DNA of 64,000 nt from JBBQSN01 sp963825505 (GTDB taxonomy: Bacteria > Actinomycetota > Actinomycetes > Actinomycetales > CAWJMD01), in NCBI GenBank assembly GCA_963825505.1, contig CAWGTL010000018.1, forward strand, positions 186,001 through 250,000, read 5' to 3'. Each line of letters begins with the position of its first letter. Position 1 is the stretch's first letter. The notes beneath the pieces were generated by a model. It did not search any database. It was not told the DNA's origin and saw nothing but the letters and a program-made list of their open reading frames with translations. Positions 16,480 through 24,676 of the stretch are shown here, piece after piece. The translations under genes were made by a program, and so were the position numbers.

Positions 16480-17906
16480 CGTCTGAGCAGGGCACCCGCG
16501 CCGCTCCCGTGCCCGAGGGCGTCGAGCCCGATCCCGCGTCCCGACGCCGGCAGCGGCGGGCCTGGTACTTCTACGACTGGGCCAACTCCGCGTACGTCAC
16601 CACCACCAGCACGGTGCTCATCGGGCCGTACCTCACCGCCGTCGCGCGGGCCGACGCCTGCCCGGACCTGGTCGCCGGCGAGGTCTGCCGCGCCGACCTG
16701 TCGGTCCTGGGCATCCCGGTGGCCCCGGGCTCCCTCGTGGCCTACACGGTGGCGTTCTCGACGATCCTCGCCGCCCTGATGCTGCCGGTGGTGGGAGCGA
16801 TCGCCGACCGGTCCTCGCACCAGAAGCAGATGCTGGCCGGCTTCGCCTGGGTGGGTGCCGCGGCGGCCGCGTGCCTGGGCCTGGTGGCCGGCGGCAACTG
16901 GCAGCTCGGCGTCCTGCTGCTGGTGGTCGCCAACATCAACCTGGTGTGCTCGCTGGTGGTCTACGACGCGTTGCTCTGCCAGGTGGCCACGCCCGACGAG
17001 CGCGACCGTGCGTCCAGCCGCGGGTGGGCCCTGGGCTACCTCGGCGGCTTCCTGCTGCTGGCCGTGAACCTGGCCGTCGTGCAGGGCCACGACGCCCTCG
17101 GGCTCACCGAGGGCGAGGCGGTGCGGCTGAGCCTGGCCACCGCCGGGCTGTGGTGGGGGCTGTTCACCGTGATCCCGGTGATCGGGTTGCGCAACCGCGA
17201 GCCGATCCACCTCGTCGAGGTCGAAGGGGTCGACGTCCGGGACGAGACGGCGCTGGAGGCGGTGAAGGGTTCGTTCGTGCAGCTCGCGGTGACCCTGCGC
17301 GACCTGCGGGGCTACCGCCACACCTGGATGTTCCTGCTGGCCTACCTGTTCTTCAACGACGGCATCCAGACCGTGATCAGCAGCTCGAGCCTCTACGGGT
17401 CGGAGGAGCTCGGCTTCGACCAGGCCCAGCTGATCCAGACCATCCTGCTGGTGCAGCTGGTGGCCGTCTTCGGGGCGCTGCTGTTCGGTCGTGCGGCCGT
17501 CCGGTACGGCGCCAAGCGGTGCGTGCTCGTCGGCATCTCGCTGTGGCTGCTCGTGGTCGTCGTCGGGTTCGTCATGCCCGCCGGTCAGTTCATGCTCTTC
17601 CTCGGCCTCGCCGTCCTGATCGGCGTGGTGATGGGCGGCACGCAGGCGCTGTCGCGCTCGCTCTACAGCCAGCTGGTCCCGGTGGGACGCGAGGCGGAGT
17701 ACTTCAGCCTCTACCAGGCGGCCGAGCGCGGGACGAGCTGGTTCGGCGCCGTGCTGTTCGGCGTGGTCTACCAGGTCACCGACTCCTACCGGCCCGCGAT
17801 CATCTCGCTGATGGTGTTCTTCGTGGTCGGCGGTGCGCTGCTGAGCCGGGTCGACGTGCGCAAGGGCATCGAGGAGGCAGGGAACATTCCGCCGAAGGTG
17901 GTCTGA
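16476..17906 (+). CDS. MFS transporter of the UMF1/Atg22-like group, 476 aa
   Basis: ATG 16476 overlaps the GDPD stop (ATGA). The N-terminus RRQRRAWYFYDWANSAYVTT is diagnostic of the Atg22/UMF1 family; twelve TM segments follow with a central cytoplasmic loop (residues ~225-260). GGTQALSRSLYSQLVP and FSLYQAAERGTSWFG are further family motifs. In yeast the family exports amino acids from vacuoles; bacterial substrates are uncharacterised. It is the last gene of the MFS-GDPD-MFS operon. Confidence 0.9.
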   Translation: MTSEQGTRAAPVPEGVEPDPASRRRQRRAWYFYDWANSAYVTTTSTVLIGPYLTAVARADACPDLVAGEVCRADLSVLGIPVAPGSLVAYTVAFSTILAALMLPVVGAIADRSSHQKQMLAGFAWVGAAAAACLGLVAGGNWQLGVLLLVVANINLVCSLVVYDALLCQVATPDERDRASSRGWALGYLGGFLLLAVNLAVVQGHDALGLTEGEAVRLSLATAGLWWGLFTVIPVIGLRNREPIHLVEVEGVDVRDETALEAVKGSFVQLAVTLRDLRGYRHTWMFLLAYLFFNDGIQTVISSSSLYGSEELGFDQAQLIQTILLVQLVAVFGALLFGRAAVRYGAKRCVLVGISLWLLVVVVGFVMPAGQFMLFLGLAVLIGVVMGGTQALSRSLYSQLVPVGREAEYFSLYQAAERGTSWFGAVLFGVVYQVTDSYRPAIISLMVFFVVGGALLSRVDVRKGIEEAGNIPPKVV

Positions 17907-17969
17907 CGGACGCACCGCACGCGTGTGCTCTTCGCCACCACCTTTCACACGACCTTCACGCGGGAGGAC

Positions 17970-17995
17970 GGAACAGCACCCCCCGGCCGGGCGTT
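17970..17995 (+). promoter_or_regulatory. SigR/SigH-type promoter of rbpA (GGAAC-N18-GTT)
   Basis: GGAAC at 17970-17974 and GTT at 17993-17995 are separated by exactly 18 bases, matching the GGAAT/C-N18-GTT consensus of the thiol-stress sigma factor SigR (SigH in mycobacteria). It would start transcription near 18002, about 55 bases before rbpA. rbpA of Streptomyces coelicolor is a known SigR target, which supports the call. Confidence 0.7.
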
Positions 17996-18056
17996 CTCCA
18001 AGGTGCGGGCATCTCGCCCGGGGTGGACCATCACGGGGAGCCAGGGAGGTCGTGCG

Positions 18057-18404
18057 ATGGCTGAGCGGAGCTTGAGAGGGAGCGGACTGGGGTCGTCGAG
18101 CCTGGAGTCCGAGGCCGGGGTCGCCGCGGCGCCGCGACAGGTCGCCGAGTACGTGTGCCCGTCCGGCCACGTGACCACGCTGCCGTTCTCCGCCGAGGCG
18201 GACGTCCCCGCGCTGTGGGAGTGCCGCTGCGGCCTGGAGGCGCTGCTGCGCGACGCGGACCGTCCCGAGGTCGGTCCGGTCAAGCCGGTCCGCACCCACT
18301 GGGACATGCTGATGGAGCGCCGCACCGAGGCCGAGCTCGAGGAGCTGCTGGCCGAGCGGCTGGCCCTCCTGCGCAGCGGCCGGCGCCACAAGCGCAGTGC
18401 CTGA
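18057..18404 (+). CDS. rbpA: RNA polymerase-binding protein RbpA, 115 aa
   Basis: ATG 18057 follows GGGAGG. The core domain has the conserved Cys pattern YVCPSGHVTTLPFSAEADVPALWECRCG (three Cys), the basic linker, and the sigma-interaction domain RTHWDMLMERRTEAELEELLAERLALLR at the C-terminus. RbpA binds group 1 sigma factors and RNA polymerase and stabilises open complexes in actinobacteria. The N-terminal tail (MAERSLRGSGLGSSSLESE) matches the family start, which fixes the start codon; an in-frame ATG 132 bases upstream adds unrelated residues. Confidence 0.97.
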   Translation: MAERSLRGSGLGSSSLESEAGVAAAPRQVAEYVCPSGHVTTLPFSAEADVPALWECRCGLEALLRDADRPEVGPVKPVRTHWDMLMERRTEAELEELLAERLALLRSGRRHKRSA

Positions 18405-18480
18405 CCCTCTCCACCTGACCGTCGCCGCCGGCTGAGGCCGGCGCGACCCTCGACCGGATGCGCCGCGCGCGCGTCCACCC

Positions 18481-18523
18481 AGACCCTCGGGCGGGATCCC
18501 CCCTGTTCCCCGCCCGGGGGTCT
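18481..18523. terminator. bidirectional hairpin terminator between rbpA and fxsA
   Basis: A 15-bp stem with a single G-T wobble: AGACCCTCGGGCGGG (18481-18495) pairs with CCCGCCCGGGGGTCT (18509-18523), loop 13. A smaller perfect hairpin CGCCGGC-TGAG-GCCGGCG sits at 18429-18446. No T-tract, as usual in actinobacteria. Confidence 0.75.
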
Positions 18524-18534
18524 GTCGCGTCCGG

Positions 18535-19113
18535 TCAGTCCTTGCGCAGGCGGTCGGCCGGCGGGGGGTCGACCACCTCGCCCCGCAGCACCTCGCGCGG
18601 GCCCGGGGTGGGCGGGCCGGACGAGCCGGGCGGACGGACTGCTCCGACGAACCGGGCGGTGCGGCGCTCGATCAGGGCGCCGAGCAGCCGCCGCGGCACG
18701 GCCCGGGTGACCGGCAGCAGGCACAGGATGCCCGCGACGTCGGTGAGCAGCCCGGGCACCAGGATGAGCAGGGCACCGACCAGCACCAGGCCGCCGTCGA
18801 CGATCTGGCGGCTGACGGCGGGGACGCCGGCGGGACGGCCCCGGGCGCTGGTGACGCGGGTGCCGTCGACGACCACGGCCGGACCCATCCCCAGCGCCTC
18901 GCGCAGCCCGCGCCAGCTGCGCGGCACCTCGCGGACCAGGAGCACGACGCCGACGACGGTGCTGACGAGCAGGAGCAGCACGGTCCAGAGCACGCCGATC
19001 TCGCGGCCGACGAGCACCAGCAGCACGATCTCGACGACGGGCAGCACCAGCAGGCCGGCGAGCAGCCAGCGAGGCCAGCGCCGCCGCGGTCGGGCGGGCG
19101 GGGCGCCGCTCAC
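18535..19113 (-). CDS. fxsA: FxsA family inner-membrane protein, 192 aa
   Basis: GTG 19113 overlaps the ppm1 stop. FxsA hallmark: four hydrophobic stretches beginning LLAGLLVLPVVEIVLLVLVGREIG, then the central IVDGGLVLVGALLILVPGLLTDVAGILCLLPVTRA and a cytoplasmic Arg/Pro-rich tail. The founding member relieves F-exclusion of phage T7 in E. coli; the actinobacterial role is unknown. Last gene of the lnt-ppm1-fxsA transcript. Confidence 0.88.
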   Translation of the reverse strand: MSGAPPARPRRRWPRWLLAGLLVLPVVEIVLLVLVGREIGVLWTVLLLLVSTVVGVVLLVREVPRSWRGLREALGMGPAVVVDGTRVTSARGRPAGVPAVSRQIVDGGLVLVGALLILVPGLLTDVAGILCLLPVTRAVPRRLLGALIERRTARFVGAVRPPGSSGPPTPGPREVLRGEVVDPPPADRLRKD

Positions 19114-19874
19114 CGGTGCCACCTGCCCTCGCGCCGCCGGGCGACCTCCTGGCGAGCCTGGTCGGTGCGGCGACGTGCACCCCACACGACGATCTGCACC
19201 AACGCCTCGCGGACGATCTCGCCGCTCATCTTGCTGACGCCCTGCTCGCGCTCGACGAACTCGATCGGCACCTCGGCCACGGTGAAGCCGGTGGTGACGG
19301 CGCGCAGCGTCAGGTCGACCTGGAAGCAGTAGCCCTGCGAGGTCACCTCGTCCAGACCGATCTTCTCCAGCACCTCGCGCCGGTAGGCGCGGAAGCCGGC
19401 GGTGGCGTCGTGCACGCCGAGGCCGAGGGCGGCGCGGGTGTAGACGTTCGCGCCGCGGCTGAGCGCCTGGCGCCGCAGCGGCCAGTTCCGCACCGACCCG
19501 CCGCGCACCCAGCGCGACCCGATCACCAGGTCGGGTGCGTCGGGCGCCCGCAGCCGGTCGAGGAGCAGCGGGAGCTGCTCCGGCTGGTGCGACCCGTCGG
19601 CGTCCATCTCGACCAGCACGTCGTAGCCCTGGGCGAGCCCCCACGCGAAGCCGGCACGGTAGGCGGTGCCGAGGCCGCCCTTGCCGGGACGGTGCAGCAC
19701 GTGCACGGCGGGGTCCTGCGCCGCGGCCGCGTCGGCGAGGTCGCCGGTGCCGTCCGGGCTGTTGTCGTCGACCACCAGGACGTCGGCGTCCGGCACGGCG
19801 GCGCGCAGGCGTGCGAGGGTGCCCGGGAGCGAGTCGCGCTCCTGGTAGGTCGGCGTGATGACCAGGACCCTCAC
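19110..19874 (-). CDS. ppm1: polyprenol-phosphate mannosyltransferase (DPM1-like GT2), 254 aa
   Basis: GT-A fold enzyme: VLVITPTYQERDSLPG at the N-terminus, VLVVDDNSPDGTGDLAD with the nucleotide-binding Asp, VEMDADGSHQPEQLP with the DXD motif, and the family ending VEREQGVSKMSGEIVREAL. It transfers mannose from GDP-mannose to polyprenol phosphate, the donor for lipoglycan and protein O-mannosylation at the membrane. There is no TM domain of its own. In Mycobacterium tuberculosis the same activity is fused to an Lnt domain; here the two are separate genes overlapping by 4 bases (GTG 19874). The start is fixed by this overlap. Confidence 0.93.
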   Translation of the reverse strand: MRVLVITPTYQERDSLPGTLARLRAAVPDADVLVVDDNSPDGTGDLADAAAAQDPAVHVLHRPGKGGLGTAYRAGFAWGLAQGYDVLVEMDADGSHQPEQLPLLLDRLRAPDAPDLVIGSRWVRGGSVRNWPLRRQALSRGANVYTRAALGLGVHDATAGFRAYRREVLEKIGLDEVTSQGYCFQVDLTLRAVTTGFTVAEVPIEFVEREQGVSKMSGEIVREALVQIVVWGARRRTDQARQEVARRREGRWHR

Positions 19875-21442
19875 GGTGCCTCCCCGTTCCCCTCGGACGT
19901 GCCACTCGTCGTGACGCGGCGACGACGGCGCACCCGCGCGCCGACGAGGCACCCCAGGATGCCACCTGCCACCAGCACCCACTCCGGGCCCGTGCCCAAC
20001 CGGGTCGCCAGGGTCGGCGACGACCGGAGGGGCAGGCGCGCCTCGAGCACCGCTGCGCTGGACAACGACGACCGCTCGAGCAGGGTTCCGTCGGGCGCGA
20101 TCATCGCGCTCACCCCGACGGTCGAGACGTGGACGACGGCGCGGCCGGTCTGCACGGCCCGCAGCCTCGACATCGCCAGCTGCTGGACGCTCTCGTCCGA
20201 CAGCCCGAAGGTCGCGTTGTTGGTCTGCACGACGACCAGCTGCGCTCCCCCGGCCACGACGTCCTCGACCAGGTCGTCGTCGACGACCTCGAAGCAGATC
20301 AGGTCGCCGACCCGCACGTCGTCGCGCCCGGCGACCGGGACGTCGAGCAGACCCGGCTCGGACCCCGCCGCGAAGTCGCCGGCCTGGTCGATCAACGGGG
20401 TGATCCGGCGGAACAGGTCGCGGTACGGCACGTACTCGGCGAACGGCACCGGCTGGCGCTTGACGTACTCGCCGACCGGCCCCTCGCCCGGCAGCCACAG
20501 CAGGGTGGTGTTGCGGGTGCGGTCGTCGTCTCCGCGCACCAGCGTCCCCACCATCGTCGGCGCACCGACCTCGCCGACGGCACCGTCGATCACGCGCGCC
20601 GCGTCGGCGTTGCGGAACGGGTCGATGTCGCTGGCGTTCTCGGGCCACACCACCAGGTCCGGCTGCACCGACAGGCCGGCCGCGACGTCGTCGGCGAGCG
20701 TGCGGGTGCCGCGCGCGTGGTTGTCGAGCACGGCGCGACGCTCGGCGTTGAAGTCCATCCCGAGCCGCGGGACGTCGCCCTGGACCCCCGCCACCTGCAG
20801 CTCGCCGTCCTCGCCGGTGGTCGGGGTGGGCACGGCCAGGCCGACCAGCAGGGCCGCGGCGGCGGCTGCGCCGGCCAGCACCGCGGGGACGGCGCGACGG
20901 TCTCGGACCAGGACGACGACCTCCACCAGCGCGAGCCCCACCACGGCGACCGCGAACGAGACCAGGGGCGCGCCGCCGACGGCCGCCAGCCCGAGCGTCG
21001 GGGCGTCCGACTGGGTGAACGCCAGCCGGCTCCAGCCGAAGCCACCGAACGGCTGCCGTGCCTGCAGCGCCTCCACCGCGACGAGGGTCGCGGCGCCGAG
21101 GAGCACACGCCCCGCTGCCCGCGGCAGGCACGAGGTGAGGGCGAGCCCGACGCCGAGCAGCGCGAGGAACAGCGACTCCATCCCGGCCAGGACCAGCCAC
21201 GGGAGGGCGCCCACCTGCATCCCGGTCCAGCTCAGCAGCGGCACCAGCAGGGCGAGCCCGAACAGCAGCCCGGTACCGGCGGCGGCGACGGGCCGCGCAC
21301 CGCGGACGGCGGCGGCGAGCAGCGCGACGGCGAGCGGGGCCGCCCACCACCAGGAGCGCCCGGGGAAGGCGGTGAGAGCGAGGACGCCGCCCACGGCGGC
21401 CGCGGGCACGACGAGCGCGCTGCGCGGGGGCAGGGACGGCAC
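19871..21442 (-). CDS. lnt: apolipoprotein N-acyltransferase, 523 aa
   Basis: N-terminal half has about six to eight TM segments; the C-terminal nitrilase-like domain has the catalytic Glu in PDLVVWPENASDIDPFR, the Lys in YVKRQPVPFAEYVPYR and the Cys in VGDLICFEVV, plus ATFGLSDESVQQLAMSRLRAV. Lnt adds the third acyl chain to lipoproteins. First gene of the operon, GTG 21442; the protein begins MPSLPPRSALVVPAAAVGG. Length is normal. A final TM and Arg-rich tail precede the stop. Confidence 0.93.
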   Translation of the reverse strand: MPSLPPRSALVVPAAAVGGVLALTAFPGRSWWWAAPLAVALLAAAVRGARPVAAAGTGLLFGLALLVPLLSWTGMQVGALPWLVLAGMESLFLALLGVGLALTSCLPRAAGRVLLGAATLVAVEALQARQPFGGFGWSRLAFTQSDAPTLGLAAVGGAPLVSFAVAVVGLALVEVVVLVRDRRAVPAVLAGAAAAAALLVGLAVPTPTTGEDGELQVAGVQGDVPRLGMDFNAERRAVLDNHARGTRTLADDVAAGLSVQPDLVVWPENASDIDPFRNADAARVIDGAVGEVGAPTMVGTLVRGDDDRTRNTTLLWLPGEGPVGEYVKRQPVPFAEYVPYRDLFRRITPLIDQAGDFAAGSEPGLLDVPVAGRDDVRVGDLICFEVVDDDLVEDVVAGGAQLVVVQTNNATFGLSDESVQQLAMSRLRAVQTGRAVVHVSTVGVSAMIAPDGTLLERSSLSSAAVLEARLPLRSSPTLATRLGTGPEWVLVAGGILGCLVGARVRRRRRVTTSGTSEGNGEAP

Positions 21443-21992
21443 CGCACGACAGTATCCGCAGCGACGGGCGCGGTCGGACGGCGACCCGGCGGCGGGCGAG
21501 GTGTCCAGCGGGGTGACCGGCGGGGTGCCCGGCGGGGTGTCCGGAGGGTGGCGCGGCGGCCAGGGGGACCGGTCGGCCCGCGCGCCCTTCGGGCCGAACC
21601 GCGCCGCGGTGGATCCGCGGCGGCGGCACGTTGTCTATAGAGCGCGCGGGCCCGACCGTGGCTCCCCCGGCGCCTCGCCGGCGGCCGCTGCCTCGTCCCT
21701 CGAACCCGTCAACACCACCCTCGGCGTGGTCGTTGCCGGAGGGGCGTGCAGAGCGCTCGGGACCCGTTGGTCGGACGTCGCGTCATGACGACCGGGTGCC
21801 GAACCTACCGGCCGGTCGACCCCGGGTGTCAACCCTGGTCTGACCTGCGGCTTCGGGGTGAACCCGCAGGTCAGCGACACGTGCCGTTCACCGAGAATTC
21901 GCCTGGGTGGACGAGCGTGCGGCGTGTCGGTCCGGCGTGTCGGATTCGTTGTCCCGCAAGGGCTCTGGCGAGGGTGTCCGAGACGTGCCGAC
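21443..21992. other. 550-bp intergenic region between lnt and the aminotransferase
   Basis: No convincing gene on either strand. It holds three 12-bp tandem units of the type GCGGGGTGNCCG (21508-21543), a short A+T-rich island TTGTCTATAGAGC (~21633-21645) that may be a promoter element for lnt on the minus strand, and the strong hairpin at 21840-21874. The rest shows nothing I recognise. Confidence 0.5.
21840..21874. terminator. 11-bp perfect hairpin downstream of the aminotransferase operon
   Basis: CTGACCTGCGG (21840-21850) and CCGCAGGTCAG (21864-21874), loop 13, lying 118 bases past the minus-strand stop at 21993. A competing pair GGTGAAC/GTTCACC (about 21857-21863 and 21886-21892) overlaps the loop, so two mutually exclusive structures are possible. 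Confidence 0.6.
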
Positions 21993-23306
21993 TCAGCCCA
22001 GGACGTCCGTCACGGCGTCGGCCACACCGGCCGCGAGCTCGTCGACCTGGTCGGGTGTGATCACCAGCGGCGGGCCCAGCAGGAGCAGGTCGCCGTCGGT
22101 GCCGTCGGCCCCGCCGGACGAGGAGTAGAGCAGGACGCCACGCCCCCGGGCGGCGTCGACGACCTGCTCCACGACCCGCTCGGAGCGGGCGGACGGAGCG
22201 CGCGTGCCGCGGTCGGCGACGAGCTCGACGCCCCTCAGCAGACCGAGCCCGCGGACGTCGCCCACGCGAGGGTGCTCCCCCAGCCGGGCGGCCAGCGCCG
22301 CGCCGAGCTGGTCACCGCGCGCCTGCGCGGCCTCGACCAGCGCGTGGTCCTGCAGGTAGCGCAGCACGGTGCGCCCGGCGGCGGCGCCGACCACGTGGTG
22401 GGAGTAGGTGAAGCCGTGGGTGAAGCCGCCGGCTGCGATCGTCGAGGCGACCTCGCCGGACGCGACGGCCAGTCCGAGCGGCCAGTAGCCGGAGGCCGCG
22501 CCCTTCGCCAGGGTCATCACGTCGGGACGCAGCCCGAACCACTCGGACGCGAACCAGCGCCCGGTGCGGCCGAACCCGGTCATCACCTCGTCGGCGACGA
22601 CCAGGACACCGTGCCGACGGCACACCTCCGCCACGGCCGGCCAGTAGTCGTCCGGGGGCACGCAGGCGCCGAGGGCCGCGCCGGCCACCGGCTCGGCGAC
22701 GAACGCCGCCACCTGCTGCGGACCGATCTGCTCGAGCAGCGCCTCGAGCTCGGCGGCGTGCCGCCGTCCGCAGCCGTCGGGGTGGGTGTCGGGGAACGGG
22801 CAGCGGTACTCGTACGGCGTGGTGGTGTGCCGGGCGTGGCCGAGCCACGGCAGGTACGGACGACGCAGCCCCTCGCGGCCCGAGACGTCGAGCGCGCCGC
22901 GGCTGTTGCCGTGGTAGGACCCCTGCCGCCCGATCACCACGTGCCGGTCCTCGCCCCGGGCCGCGTGGTACGCCCGCGCCATCTTCAGCGCGGTCTCCAC
23001 CGCCTCGCTGCCGCCGGAGACCGGGTAGACCCGCGCGTCGTCGACCGGGAGCAGCGGAGCCAGCTCGTCGGCGTACGCCTCGAGCACCTCCGAGCGGAAC
23101 GCCGTGCCGTGGGCGTAGGCGACCTGCGCCGACTGCGCGGCGATCGCCTCGCCCACCTCCGCGACTCCGTGGCCGATGCCGACGACGACGGCGCCGCCCG
23201 CGCCGTCGAGGTAGCGCCGCCCGTCGGTGTCGAACAGCTCGGCGCCGCGGCCGTGCGAGACGTAGGGGCGGTCGCCGGCGGCCCGGCTGAAGACGTGACC
23301 GGTCAC
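21993..23306 (-). CDS. class III aminotransferase (omega-transaminase), 437 aa
   Basis: PLP fold type I. The active-site Lys is in VMTLAKGAASGYWPLG, with VVADEVMTGFGRTGRWFA (PLP Asp) and YPVSGGSEAVETALKMARAY (phosphate cup) typical of class III enzymes. GTG 23306 lies 5 bp after the gabT stop. It is nearest in style to omega-amino acid:pyruvate and other polyamine/beta-alanine aminotransferases; the exact donor cannot be fixed. Together with gabT and the dehydrogenase it would convert an omega-amino acid to semialdehyde and then acid. Confidence 0.88.
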   Translation of the reverse strand: MTGHVFSRAAGDRPYVSHGRGAELFDTDGRRYLDGAGGAVVVGIGHGVAEVGEAIAAQSAQVAYAHGTAFRSEVLEAYADELAPLLPVDDARVYPVSGGSEAVETALKMARAYHAARGEDRHVVIGRQGSYHGNSRGALDVSGREGLRRPYLPWLGHARHTTTPYEYRCPFPDTHPDGCGRRHAAELEALLEQIGPQQVAAFVAEPVAGAALGACVPPDDYWPAVAEVCRRHGVLVVADEVMTGFGRTGRWFASEWFGLRPDVMTLAKGAASGYWPLGLAVASGEVASTIAAGGFTHGFTYSHHVVGAAAGRTVLRYLQDHALVEAAQARGDQLGAALAARLGEHPRVGDVRGLGLLRGVELVADRGTRAPSARSERVVEQVVDAARGRGVLLYSSSGGADGTDGDLLLLGPPLVITPDQVDELAAGVADAVTDVLG

Positions 23307-23311
23307 CGGCG

Positions 23312-24676
23312 TCAGCCGGCGACCGCGGCCATCGCCTCGCCGAGGACGCGCAGGCCGGTGCGGGCCTGCTCCTCGGTGATGACCAGCGGCGGTGACATCC
23401 GGATCGTCCGTTCGCCGCACTCGAGCACCAGCAGGCCGCGCTCGAACGCCGCCTGCTGCACCGACTCGGCCTGGTCGGGACGGACGAACTCGACGCCGAT
23501 CATCAGCCCGGTGCCGCGCACGTCGCTGATCAGGCCGGGGTGGCGCTCCTGCAGCTCGCGCAGGCCGGCGAGCATCACCTCGCCGACGCGCACCGCGTTG
23601 TCGACCAGGCCCTCCTCCTGGATCACCTGGAGCGTGGCCAGGCCGGCCGCGCAGGCCACCGGGCTTCCGCCGTAGGTGGAGCCGTGGGCACCTGCGCCCC
23701 ACTTCTCCATCAGCTCCGCCTTGGCCGCGAACGCGCCCAGCGGCAGGCCGGAGGCGATGCCCTTGGCGCTGATCAGGATGTCGGGCTCGACGCCCGCGAG
23801 CTCGATCGCCCACATCTTCCCGGTGCGACCCATGCCGGACTGCACCTCGTCGGCCACCAGCAGGATGCCGTGCTCGTCGCACAGCGCACGCAGCCGCTGC
23901 ACCCACTCGGCCGGCGGCACGATGTAGCCGCCCTCGCCCTGCACCGGCTCGAGGAAGATCGCCGCCACCTCGGTGGCCGGGACCTCGTACCGGAACAGCT
24001 TCTCCAGGGCGTCGAAGGTCGACTCCGGGTCGTGGCTGCGGGCGCCGGTCTCGGGGTCGACGACGTCGTACGCGTAGGGCACGTGGTGCACGCCGGGCAG
24101 CAGCGGGCCGAAGCCCGCGTGGTACTTCGACTTGGAGGCGGTCAGGCTCACCGCGCCGTAGGTGCGGCCGTGGAAGGCGCCGTAGAAGCTGATGACGTAC
24201 GGGCGCTTGGTGGCGTAGCGGGCGAGCTTGATCGCGCCCTCCACCGCCTCGGCGCCGGAGTTGGTGAGGAAGACCCGCTTGTCGCCCGAGATCGGCAGCG
24301 TGGCCGCCAGGGCCTCGCACATCTGGGAGTAGATCGGCAGGTAGAAGTCGCTCGCCGAGTAGTGGAGCAGCGTGTCGGCCTGCGCCTTCACCGCGGCCAC
24401 GACGGTCGGGTGGCAGTGACCGGTGGAGTTCACCGCGATGCCGGCGTTGAGGTCGAGGAACAGGTTGCCGTCGACGTCCTCGACCACGGCGCCGAGGGCG
24501 CGCCCGGGGGCGAGCGGGTACGCGCGCGGCAGCGACGGGCTGGTGATCGCGCCGTCGCGGGCGAGGATCTCGCGCGCCGCCGGTCCGGGCAGCTCGGTGC
24601 GGATGCTCGGCACCTGGCTCGCGGAGATCGTCTCCGCCAGCGACGCGGTCTGGGTCTGGTCGGTCAGGGTCGTCAT
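23312..24676 (-). CDS. gabT: 4-aminobutyrate-type aminotransferase, 454 aa
   Basis: Class III aminotransferase with catalytic Lys in ILISAKGIASGLPLG, PLP Asp in LLVADEVQSGMGRTGKMWA, and FLTNSGAEAVEGAIKLARYAT. The N-terminal RTELPGPAAREILARD and the conserved PVACAAGLATLQVI resemble GabT (GABA:2-oxoglutarate). ATG 24676 overlaps the dehydrogenase stop (ATGA). The gene name is by similarity of motifs; other short omega-amino acids remain possible. Confidence 0.85.
   Translation of the reverse strand: MTTLTDQTQTASLAETISASQVPSIRTELPGPAAREILARDGAITSPSLPRAYPLAPGRALGAVVEDVDGNLFLDLNAGIAVNSTGHCHPTVVAAVKAQADTLLHYSASDFYLPIYSQMCEALAATLPISGDKRVFLTNSGAEAVEGAIKLARYATKRPYVISFYGAFHGRTYGAVSLTASKSKYHAGFGPLLPGVHHVPYAYDVVDPETGARSHDPESTFDALEKLFRYEVPATEVAAIFLEPVQGEGGYIVPPAEWVQRLRALCDEHGILLVADEVQSGMGRTGKMWAIELAGVEPDILISAKGIASGLPLGAFAAKAELMEKWGAGAHGSTYGGSPVACAAGLATLQVIQEEGLVDNAVRVGEVMLAGLRELQERHPGLISDVRGTGLMIGVEFVRPDQAESVQQAAFERGLLVLECGERTIRMSPPLVITEEQARTGLRVLGEAMAAVAG

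Noticed and set aside
21508..21543. Three 12-bp tandem repeats as a CRISPR-like array
   Set aside because: No spacers and no cas genes; ordinary low-complexity tandem repeat.
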